Shown here: positions 52,093-62,660 of the stretch, piece by piece
Layout of the letters: every line of letters begins with the position of its first letter
Numbering within the stretch: position 1 is the stretch's first letter
Assembly: GCF_022539315.1 (NCBI RefSeq)
Contig: NC_066314.1
Coordinates: forward strand, 40,547,180 to 40,611,179
Length of the DNA stretch: 64,000 bases
Reading direction: 5' to 3'
Source: Serinus canaria
Taxonomy: Eukaryota; Chordata; Aves; Passeriformes; Fringillidae
Made by a program: the position numbers and the translations under genes
Notes under the pieces: generated by a model
What the model saw: the letters and a program-made list of their open reading frames with translations, nothing else
Databases searched by the model: none
Told to the model about the DNA's origin: nothing

Positions 52093-53337
52093 AATGTCAA
52101 TTAAATAATGCTAAAAAATAGGCAATATTAATAAAAAACCCACCAAGTCTTCACTTGTTACTAACCAACTATGAGTAGGAGCTCTATTACACAGGATAAC
52201 TTGTAAGTATAAGGCAGAGTCATCTCAACTCTAACTATCCAAAATGTCAAACCAGAAATCTAAACTCTAATCAATGGTTAAATATGCTACTTTACCATCT
52301 TCTCCTGGAAACTGAGAAGAGTATTTCCTTGATTTCCTGCTTGCATAGGTGTGCTGAAGGATTTCAGATGCTTTCTGCATAAGAAGTTATGTTTTAGCAT
52401 TTTTTGGCCTGTAGAAAGTGTTAATGAATGTGCTTTTCATTTCCAGAGATAATTATCATTGGCTTACACGAAACATCAACAAAATTATGTTCATATTCTT
52501 CTGTCATCCACTTAGAAAGACATGAGAAAAAATATTCATATTAATTATACTAAATTATTTATAAGATCAGGGCCACACACCTTCCGTAGTAGCATACAGG
52601 TGGAACAAAGCAAACTTTTAAAATATTTATCTTTTTACTTTGTCGAAGTAGAATGCAAATTCAATGTGTAGGAAACATCTCATAGAAAGAAAAAGTTAGA
52701 GCTGACTTGTGGAACACTTCAAGGAAGTTGCCTATTTTGTTTTTTAGTAGTATATACAATTAGCTGTACATTTGCTTTTCAGCTTTTATGTTCACTTTTC
52801 TGCTTTTGCACAGTTTGGACAGATCTGGGAGTTAGTTCAGTATTTATGGAGTAGGGCATGAGCAGAAATCCTCTCCAGGAAGGTGGCAGAAATCTCCTTT
52901 GAGATTCATCAAGTTGTGTAGTGTTGAAAGACATCAGACAACTGGAAAAATTGGTCTTAATGGGACATCATGAGGCAAAATAAAGAAACAAAAAGGTGGT
53001 TGACAAAAATATTGTCGTGTTGGCTGACTGAAAAAGTTTAAGGCAAATTTTTGAGGAGTGACCTGATTTTGAGTTACTGAGTTTTTTAGAAGACAAACAG
53101 AAATTCCTGTTTCTTGATTGTTGTTTGGATAATGGTGTGGGTAACCCTTAAAGACCTGAGGGGCCATTTCTGTTCTCAGCACCCTGGAAAATGTAGACTC
53201 ATGCTAGGTCTTATGATTCAGCCATGAGGATTGAATGAATCAAGGTGCAAGTATAAAAAGTTATTCTACAATGATGTTTAGATTTTGTGATTTCACTGCT
53301 TAGGTGTTTACAAGTACTTTTCTACTGATGTCCCACT

Positions 53338-53413
53338 AGAAAAAAATTAAGAAAAAAAACCGAAGCGAATGTAAACCCAAACCCAAAACCCACTCACCCA
53401 ACAACAACAAAAA
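53338..53413 (+). repeat. A-rich low-complexity tract with AAACCC-type units
   Basis: Irregular AAACCC, AAAACCC and AACAAC units follow two short A-runs. It is degenerate and is not a telomeric array. Confidence 0.7.
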
Positions 53414-56400
53414 GATCACAATAAATATTCAGCATGAGTTAGGAGGATTATATAACATTGTTTCTCTCATAAGAATTTGTGAAAGAAAAATTTATAAGCT
53501 GTCATATTCCAGTGATCTTTTTTACCTTATGAGTTCTCTCTTCTACAACTTTTGGTCTTAGTAAATTAATTTAACAGAGAAGAAAGAAGAAATGTAATAA
53601 AGATCACTAGATTTTAATTTTCAATGAAGACAAATAAAGCTAGTCCAGGTTTATTGTAGTACCTGGAAATAAAAAAACCTACATGGAGAATCCACGCTGT
53701 TCAGAGAAGTCTATGGCAAGTCAGAAAATGACATTTATACAATGGATCAACATGGCCACCAGGCATGTTTCAATGCAGGAGCTGCTGATCACTGGGGTAG
53801 CCATGTGTGTGGAAGAGATGCTGTTGTATCAATCCACTTAGGCTCTTTCCTCTCCATGGTGCTGAATCAGTGCCTTTTTCCTCTACATAAACTCAGTTCT
53901 GTGACCCTTCCTTAAGAAACTCTAGATCTACCTGTCCTTCCAGCACAGATTTCCCTTGAGGTCTCTGGTGGGCTTTCACTAGGGAGCTTGGAAAATCCTT
54001 CCCTGTGAATTAGATTAAAGGAAACTTAAACCAACTGAATAACTTCACATTTAGCAACAAAAATGCATAAATCAAGAAAGAATTCACAATTTTTGTGATA
54101 TTGGGCTTTTTGCCCTGCATCATAAAATTTGGCCTGGAAATGTGAAATGTGAAAAGTACAAAGTAATAAAGTGTTAGAGAATTGCCAACATAGGAGCTTT
54201 TTATAGGGATTACCTAAGATCTAAGGTGTAGACTAAATCTAGGAACATTTGTGCTGACAGTATGCTGTAACTCTTGGTCCAAAATTTTTTGATAGCATGC
54301 AGTCAGATACCCTTCGAGTTAAGAGCCTGCCATTTCTTTAAAAGATAGAGTTACCAGCAGCATCTATTCTTTATCACAATGGAAGAAAATGGCCCATGTC
54401 TTCTGGAGATAGAACAAAGGTCACAAAATCTAGTCTCTTCCATACATAACACAATTCTATTTCCCCTTATTGAAATTATACACTTAAACTCTGTTTATAT
54501 ATATTGTTTAGAAAGTTATTGGTATTATAACAAAGAGATGTTAACACTTAGAGTTAACACCATAAAATTTTTCTGTATTATATTACATATTATACTTGAA
54601 TTTTCAATATTCTATATTATTGCTAAAATAAATTATTATAAAATACAGTGCCTGCTTCCAAAAGTATTTCTATTGACAATATAAATACAAGAATTTTCTT
54701 ATAAAAGCAATGTTCCTCATTTATATTTAGAGATAAAAGAGGTAAAATCTTAATATTGTTGTATTCTACAAACAAGTAAACATTGTAAGATTTGCATAAA
54801 GTAAAGTAATTGAGCACATTCTTCAACTACTCATTGAATCTGGGGAGAACAGATGCTGCTTACTCCCAGAGGTGTGCAGAAAAAAGGGGAAGAATACATT
54901 ATACACTCAAATATTACCCTCTTATTAATACAATTTATTATGTCAGTCTGCAAGTGCTCCTTTTCATTTTATTAGGAATTAGAATTTCATTCTGATTTAA
55001 ATACTTTCATGACTTTGGTTTTTTTGTGAGGGTTTTAGGTGTTGGTTGTTTTGTCTGGTTGTTTTTTTCAGTTACTCAAACTATTTCTTATGCCAATAAA
55101 AGCAGCTACAGTAAATCACCTTTCTTGTTAATTGGTTGAGAGGGTTTCATGTGAATTTAAGCCCCACAGGTAAATGGATGAATGAGATTTAACAGCATTT
55201 TTCTTTAGATGTCTATCCAGTGAGCCTTTTTAAAAGGTTGGGTTTTTTCCAGGTTTTCACATGTATATAAAGATATCATTTTAGAGGCTATGGATATCTC
55301 CAGACTGTGTGTTTCTCATTCCAGGCACGTAGGGCACTCGATCAACTGCCTACTTTCAAAAAAATAACAAAACTGCAGTGGAAAAGTTTTCAATCTTACC
55401 TTGTAACAGAAAAGACAGGTATTAGAGGACAGTGTTGTCATTCTGATGAAATTTCAACATAAATGAAAGTCCACAGTATGTAAATCTTCATAGTATGGAA
55501 AATCAGAGATCAATTACTCTATTAATTCACAAAGACATTAAATATTTTGTATGCATGGTTTCTGTAATTACATTAAATTAGAAGATGACCAAATCCTGAA
55601 CCTCAGCACTGCAAGAATGGGTTGCTCTGGTATAAGTTAGCCACAGTTTCATGACAGACTTCCAACATTATGCAAAATGAATTTGATTATCCAAACAGCA
55701 GTGCAAGATGATGCAAACAAACTCAACATAAGACTAAGTGGTGTGAAATCAGTGATCCAGGTAATGGATATATATTTTACATGTGCCCAGTGGTTTACAG
55801 ACCATGGTAAGCAAGTCTATCCTCATATTCCTAGCATCTAGTTATTTAAATTTCTAACTTATTTTGTTTAAAGTCACTTCCCACTTTCAGAAATGTGTTC
55901 CCAGAAAATTCTTATTGAACTGCTCGAAACATCAATGGTAGTTCTCAAAGAACAGCTCAAAACAAGGTAATAATTTAACCTGTGGTTTGAAATCACAGGG
56001 TCAGAAATAAGACAAACACAAAATAATGTATTATAATGAAAAATCCCTCCCCTGGGAAAGTGTAACACACTCTTGCTTTCAATATTCTACTCATAACTCA
56101 AAAGCTTCGATTTTTAAGTCACAAGGTATCATTGTCATCTTGCTCCAGAAAAGAAAATTAGCTGCAGTTTAAATGTACAATGCTAGACCTTGATTCCATT
56201 AACACATCTGAAGAATTCTTCTGCCTAGTCAAAACCTGTAATGTTTGAGCTTTATGTTCCGATATATGTCTGAAAATCTCACCTAATGTCTCCATAAAAA
56301 TAATACAAATAACCCTAGAAGGAGAACTCCACTCCTTTGTGAACTTAAGTGCAGTTGGGTCCTAGCAAAAAGCATTTAAAAACTGGGAAAAAATGCAACT

Positions 56401-56712
56401 TGCATATATCTTTATCAGTATATCAACCCACAGCCTTGGCAAGTCTATAGATATTCAGCTGATGGATCTCTCCTCCAGTTCAGTTCTAATCACACTCTCT
56501 TCTGGCAATCAATATCAAGGGATTACATTACAACAATAACATTAAAAACAGCTCACTTGTACCACATGTCTCTCACCATATATGCAGCATATGCTAGTCA
56601 GAAGGTAGAGCAATACATGACAGTATTGCTGACCTGAAACCATGACTTTGGTACTGTATTTATTGAAACTTTCCACACACTTCAGACTAAAAAGCACCTC
56701 TAGGCTATATTA

Positions 56713-56809
56713 GAACAAACAAAGAAACCCAAAAAACCAAACAAAAATCCAAATGAAACAAACAAAACCCCAAACAAACAAAAAGAACCTAAAACAAACA
56801 AACAAAAAT
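56713..56809 (+). repeat. (CAAA)n-type low-complexity tract
   Basis: Irregular CAAA, CAAAC and CCAAA units, almost free of T on the plus strand over nearly 100 bases. On the minus strand it yields a spurious Phe/Gly/Leu-rich frame at 56700-56933. Confidence 0.85.
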
Positions 56810-59800
56810 GAGCAGAAAAAGAAATTTTAAATAAATCATGTTTTTTCTGAGATTTAAAGTCATCAAGACTACTTTTTTTCCTTATCACTTCCAGAATAGA
56901 AATGCTAATCCTGAAGTGAGGAGTAAACTCCAAAATGAGAAACTAAAAATTAACCTGTTTCAGAGGAGAATTTACAAAACCCTAATACATTTGATTGCAG
57001 AAGGAAAGAAAGGTGGAGAGAACCATAATGCTAAAAGTTTACATGGGAGTTATTCCACAGTCTGAGTTATTTTTCTGCATAAACAAGATTTATGTAATTA
57101 AATTCTCTGTGTGTAAAAGAGATGCACCTTCCCCATGGACTACTGAACTCCGGATTGAATATTCATGAATTATAGTGGTTTTTTTATGATGAGTAGTTCT
57201 ACTTTTTACCACAGAATGACACAGATATTACACTGAGAAATACAGTCAAATGAAGTATTGGTAATATACATTTCTCCACAGTATGTAATGTACCTATTTC
57301 TCCTACAGCTTTCCTCAAAATCTTGTTCTGTAAGTGTGGTCCTGCTGTGCCATATTTCTATATGGCAGATTCAGACTATTGATATAATATATTTAAGGGC
57401 AAGAAAATAGTTGATGTTGTAAAGACAGAGAGACTGAGGAAAACACATTTCAATTTTCTCACCCTCTGATTCAGCATGGCAATCAGAATTTGACTCTGAG
57501 ACCCAGCACAAGGTAGATCAGTAATATGGTTGAAAACCTTAATAGTTACTTGACTAAATATTACTCCCCTTAATGTTTGCATTTCTCATCATTTTACAGC
57601 TTTGAGATTTCAGTATTTGATCAGTAACATCATTATTTTCTACTCCTGGAATTACTACATCTCAACCTGAAACAACAAAATCTGCAATATGAGGCACCAT
57701 AAAGATCAAGTAGTATGCAGTATTCAACATGATTTTTTTAAAAGGGTGTTTTCCTAACCATTGTTCCTTTGTATTTATCTTGATATCTAGTAGTCACTGT
57801 TAGAACTGAAGTCAGAAGTCAGAACTGAAACAACTTGCTTTGGACTGCTCAGTCCAAAGGGGAAAGCTATTAGTATATGACATCAGATTACATGAAGGAT
57901 TGCAGTCAGAGAAAAATTTAGGTATCTAAAACCTATGTAGTTACATAAAAACTGCAGATGAAGAGTTATAATAGGTTCAAACAAACTTAATTTTTTCATT
58001 AATTTATTTGCTCAAATTCAGAGAAGTGTCAAAAACAGGAAAGAAGAAAATGTGTCTCTTAGAGGAGACCAGACCTTGTACAAAAGCCAAAATCAAAATG
58101 CCATAGCTATGGGTTTATTTTGAGATATTTCATTAATGAAAGTGCTGTGGAGATGTGGGATGTATTGTACAATATTTTTCTTAACTAGGATTTAGTATTG
58201 CAGAGAGAAAGATTATTTGTTTGCCTTTTCCTGCCACTTGATTTTTGGGTCTTCCTGGGCCACAAAGGCAGAGTGCAGGCAGATATGACTGGGTTGGGTG
58301 GTTGTGGCCTGGGAAACTACACCACAGAGGGGCTGAGGGCTCCTGAGAAGCTCAAGGAGAATATATAGAGATCCACATGTCCTGCAAGTTTGAAAAACTG
58401 TTTGCAGGCACCTGGAAAGGATCATGTCAAACTTATCTCAATTTATACAACCATTTAAAAGATTCTGGCCCAAGGAAGAAATCAGGGTTAAAGGATGTTC
58501 TTTTCAAAAGCACAGTAGGCTGATGACAGCAGAGTACACAAGGCTGGCTTTCAACTCAATATCTCTGATTATTTCTGAGATTTCTACAAAACATATCTTG
58601 ACATAACTTGTGGTCTGATAGAACCTAATTTCAAAGGTGCACCACACTTCTGGGGTGTGTAAGGTGCTCACTGCACCTGAATCTCCCCCTCTGCTCTCTC
58701 TCTCTCTCATGCCCCTTCTAAAGGTTACATATTCATTGTAAAATTGGTCTATTGATACCTGGGAAGCAGTAGACCTAGAGTTAGGCCCTCCTCTGCCAAA
58801 CCATGTTCACATCCAAATCTATGTTTTGTTTTTACAAAGAAAAGTCTGAAAAGTATGCAAAACACATAGTTTGATTTTTCATGCAATAGCTGTGCCACTG
58901 GTAATTTCTAGGAAACTGAGAAAATAATACAATTAATTTCAAAAGCTCACCCCAGAGCTATACTAAAATACTGACATAGACATGCCCATTATGCAGCAGA
59001 GAACAAAGTATATTAGAGACTGAACTTGGAAGGAAGTTCCTGAACTCCAGTACCTGCTTATGCATTTTATTAATTAATTACTTGAAAGTTCTACACTGCA
59101 CATGTAACAACATAATCAGACTATGCTCCCATACTTCTTCTCTAATTTCTAGAGGTCATTAAAAATAAAAAATTATATGTCTTGGATACTTGGTAAACTT
59201 TCATAGTAATCCATTATTCAAAGGTTTCACATGACTTAAGAGAAAATGTACACATTTCTTCAAAGAAAGCTTGCTTTTGAGTATGAGTTATTGGTTTTAC
59301 AGCTGCCTTTCAAGGCTAGTTGAAATTGCAGTCTTCAAGAAAGGAATACTGTACCATCCTCAGGAGTCATACTTACTTACATGTCAACAAATTTTGATGG
59401 GGCAAGTCCCAAAAAGAACTATACCATGATATCTTCTAACAGCTCAGAGAGGAAAATCATTCCTCTGCTTGCAGAAACACCCATAAACATTTATTTTATG
59501 AGCTTCGGAAGATTCGGAAATATCAACACAAATGCTGCTGGGTCACTCCTCCCTTGCTCCCTAAAATTTCTATATGAAAAACTCCTCAGTCTCTTTGTCA
59601 GAAATATTTCATGCTATAATTGTACCAGGGTAATTTGTGTTATTAGTGAAATAGCTGAACAGTGTTTTCAATAATCCACTGGTAACATGTTTTATATTAA
59701 TTGTGAAAGAGTTCAAACAGTGTAGACACAAAAGGTAATATTCTTCTTTAGAAAATATGAGGATGAAAAAACTTCTGAGAGTCAAACTTTAAGGCAAATT

Positions 59801-62091
59801 TAATACAATCTATAATTATTTTGGAAAATAGTTTTATTTATTAAGACTTCACCTACAAAATGTGGTTTATATACTACTTCTATCCAGAAGCATAATAAAA
59901 GATACCACCTCTATCCTGAGAGGTTCCAAACTCTGCTATTTAGGATAATAGACCATCCATTAAACAAAGTATTATTTTGATGGTCAGGAAAGTGTATTTT
60001 GCAGTGTAATTAATCATCTGTAAAAAGGATTTCTTTTTAAACCCTGTGATTAGAGCCTCTTTAGAAATACCTTTTTCCTCCACAGTTTTCTACATTCCAT
60101 TAATTTTATCTATCTGAATCTCTCTGCAATTTTCCTGCTTATCAGAAAAGATGCGGAATGCATTGTGATTAGCCCATTGGATGGATATTTATAATTTACA
60201 TTTTATGAAAGAGACTCACGCTGTTCTAAACAGTTCTTCCTTTATTATATTTTCAGAGTATGCTAATAACAAAAGAGACACTGTATTTATCTGAATTTGT
60301 CACTGAATAAAAGCACCACATTGCTACATGAAATGTGATAGAGCGGGTAGCATTAAGCAGAGGTATATAAACCAGTCAAAACTGGATCAAAAATATACAA
60401 GCAAAGGCCCAACAAAAATCTGCAAGATGGACAGGTTCATACAGATTGCTGAAGATCACCCAGAGTGAAAAGACACTTTCTATTCAGCCTTGTGTGTAGA
60501 ACTTTACCATTAAATGTACATAAGAAGCTTTCTTTCACTTTCTGAAAAAATAATAATTCCTTGCTTCATTCAATCAATAGAGATAAGGAGTATGGTTTTT
60601 CCCCTATATAACTTATAAAATCTATTTTAATATTCTATTATTTAAGTTTTAAATGCATTATTTTATATTCTTTTCACCCCAATATTCCAAAATGTTTTGT
60701 TCTTCCTATGCAGTTTTCTCTACAGACTTAAAAAAAGGAGTGGCACAGCACAGAAGTTTCAGGAAAACTCACCTGGAAAGAATACATACTATACTTGCAA
60801 TGAGCAAAAATAAGATGTGCTGCTGGACTATTTTCTAAAAATTATTTAATTACTATATATTCATTGTATATTATACATTTATTGTATATCAACCATATTA
60901 AAGTACATGATACCAATATTTTATAGCAGGACTGGTAGCCACTTGTGAAATGCACCAAATTTCTCCTTTTCCTTCAGATATTTATTTTTTGCTGAAAGTT
61001 GCATTTAATTTTTGCTGTAAGAATCTTGTGAAGCAATAATGAATATTACGGGGGGGAAGGGTGAATTAGTTATATTCACCAGAATATATTTACATTTACT
61101 GTCACTTTGTGCCTGCCACAACGCAGTAGACCAGAGTACAATGAGCATGATACCTGTGAAAATGTTTCATACTAGATAACAGTCCAAGGATTGTCTACAA
61201 AACCAACAGACTGAAAAATACTTCCAAGTTAGTAAGCACTGAAAACTGCAAATTAATAATTAAGGCTAAGGAATAATATAACAAGCAATGTAGTGGGTGA
61301 GAAGCAATGGTATATTCTGAATCAGCTGAAGAAGACCTACTAGAATCACTAAGGTGACTTCTGCCCAGAGAGTGCCACTGCCCAAAAATATCGTGTTTAT
61401 ATCTACCACCCAAAGTTCACCCTGTCAGGAACCTTCTTCCAGGAGTGGCTACACTTATTTTCTGTACAAGACAATTCGTGGGAAAAGAGGGGAGTTTGCA
61501 TATGATTATATATAAAATTGGGACATGATTAGAGAGTGCACACATTCAAAGGATTTCATGAGCTCTCTAATCCAAACCATGCCCCGGCTTTTGGAATCAC
61601 CCTGTCTGGTAAGAGTAGTAGTTCTTGTTTCTGATTTGAGTTGATATGAGGTTTTTTACAGAAGCCTTGAACACAACTATCAGCTTAAAAGGTAACCTGA
61701 AAAATGGCTGGGAACAGAAAAAAAGAAAAATAAGTAAGATTCTTGAAAAAGTATTCCTGGCCTTTTGCAATATAAAAGTTTGAGCAAGTACAAAAGCTTC
61801 CTTTGGAAGATTTTAATTTATCATCTGAGCATTGGATTAATTTTCATTAATTCTGACTTGTTCCAGTACTTACAGATCTGTGGGTTTTTTTGTTTGGTTT
61901 TTTTCCCTCAATTTATTAGATTTTGCTATACCTGTGCAACAGGGAAAAACCAAAATGCAAATGCTCCCTTGTCCTGGTTTAGGGCAAATTTGGAGAGAAT
62001 CCCCAAAAAGGGCTTCTCCAAAAGCAAACCCACAGGCCCCTTCCCCAATTGGTTCAGGAAGAATTCCTCGGAGAGAGGTGGAAAGAACCTG

Positions 62092-62097
62092 TTTATT
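62092..62097 (-). promoter_or_regulatory. LTR polyadenylation signal AATAAA
   Basis: The plus strand reads TTTATT inside GTTTATTTGACAAGC. On the minus strand it is a canonical AATAAA placed about 120 bases before the LTR end, the expected position for the proviral 3' end signal. Confidence 0.75.
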
Positions 62098-62312
62098 TGA
62101 CAAGCACAGCACCCCCCAGCACACACAATGAGCAATACCGGATGACACCACTCTTCCACTGCTCTGAGAAAGATGACAAATTCAGAAAAGTCTCTCCTGG
62201 GGGTTTGCTGTTGTCAGTCCCTCCGGTGCTGAGGCAGCTGCTGCAGCCACAAGGTGTAACCTCTCTCTCTCGGTGTTCTGAATCCCAGTCCGGAGCAGTC
62301 AGCAGGTCCAAC

Positions 62313-62331
62313 GGGGGGGGGGGGGGGGGGG
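62313..62331 (+). repeat. G19 homopolymer inside the LTR
   Basis: Nineteen consecutive G on the plus strand (C19 in LTR orientation), just next to the inverted repeat at 62334-62361. Its exact length may be unreliable, because sequencers misread long G runs. Confidence 0.9.
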
Positions 62332-62333
62332 AG

Positions 62334-62361
62334 AACAGTCCAGAAAGGAATTTGGACTGTT
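62334..62361. repeat. Inverted repeat in LTR, 9-bp arms, 10-base loop
   Basis: AACAGTCCA (62334-62342) pairs with TGGACTGTT (62353-62361). It directly abuts the homopolymer, so the RNA or DNA here could fold into a compact hairpin. Confidence 0.85.
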
Positions 62362-62378
62362 TAGCTAAGGTAACTAAT

Positions 62379-62468
62379 GAGAAGGGGGGAAAGAAGCAAG
62401 AGCAAGCAAAGCAGAAGCGAAGCAGAAGCAAGAGCGAGAGCAAAAAGCAGGGCAAAAAGCAGAGAAGC
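62379..62468 (+). repeat. Purine-rich imperfect repeat in the LTR
   Basis: Runs of AGCAAGA, AGCAGAAGC and GCAAAAAGCAG over 90 bases make a nearly pure purine plus strand, a polypyrimidine in LTR orientation. It lies within U3 or near the U3/R boundary, where LTR enhancer repeats are often found. A role in transcription is an inference. Confidence 0.75.
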
Positions 62469-62621
62469 CGCAACATGCTCTGGTGCTATCTGTATGTCCC
62501 GCCGAGTAGCTGATAGGAGGCCCAAAACAAAACTCTCACTCTGCCAGTCTTAAAGGCACAGAACATAATATCCAGCATAAATTACATACACACGAATGGG
62601 GATAACAGTCACCCTAGGACA

Positions 62622-62640
62622 TTCCACCCCTTATCCCCAT
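62622..62640 (-). other. Polypurine tract priming plus-strand synthesis
   Basis: Minus-strand sequence ATGGGGATAAGGGGTGGAA sits directly before the TG of the 3' LTR. Position and composition match a retroviral polypurine tract, the RNase-H-resistant primer for plus-strand DNA. It lies between the pol stop (62661-62663) and the LTR start (62621). Confidence 0.8.
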
Positions 62641-62660
62641 ATCGTCAAACAATTTCATTC

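Larger units (their letters stand above)
47563..61969. other. Long unique AT-rich stretch, no gene seen
   Basis: More than 14 kb with no recognisable exon, RNA gene or retroelement. An especially AT-rich piece lies at 48720-48965. CA/CAAA-rich low-complexity tracts lie at 53338-53413 and 56713-56809, and an imperfect inverted repeat at 52051-52092. A less AT-rich patch at 58230-58420 is not identifiable. All open frames are about 100 codons or shorter. Confidence 0.6.
61970..62621 (-). repeat. 3' LTR of the ERV-L-type provirus
   Basis: On the minus strand the LTR starts TGTCCTAGGG (outer base 62621, next to the polypurine tract) and ends CCAGGACA (61970). This gives short inverted termini TGTCCT/AGGACA with the required TG...CA. 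It is 652 bp long. U3 contains a polypyrimidine stretch and C19 (G19 on the plus strand, 62313-62331). AATAAA lies at 62092-62097, leaving about 120 bases of downstream R/U5. About a dozen CpGs survive, against very few in the surrounding DNA. No clear TATA box was found; TTTAAG near 62550 is a weak candidate. The LTR normally supplies promoter, polyadenylation and integration ends. Confidence 0.9.

Noticed and set aside
53355..53400. CCCAAA-type units resembling interstitial telomeric repeat
   Set aside because: The units are irregular and do not match TTAGGG/CCCTAA.
61870..62513. Overlapping ORFs on both strands, including a Lys/Arg/Ser/Gln-rich one
   Set aside because: They run through the LTR and its purine repeat. 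They have no support as genes.
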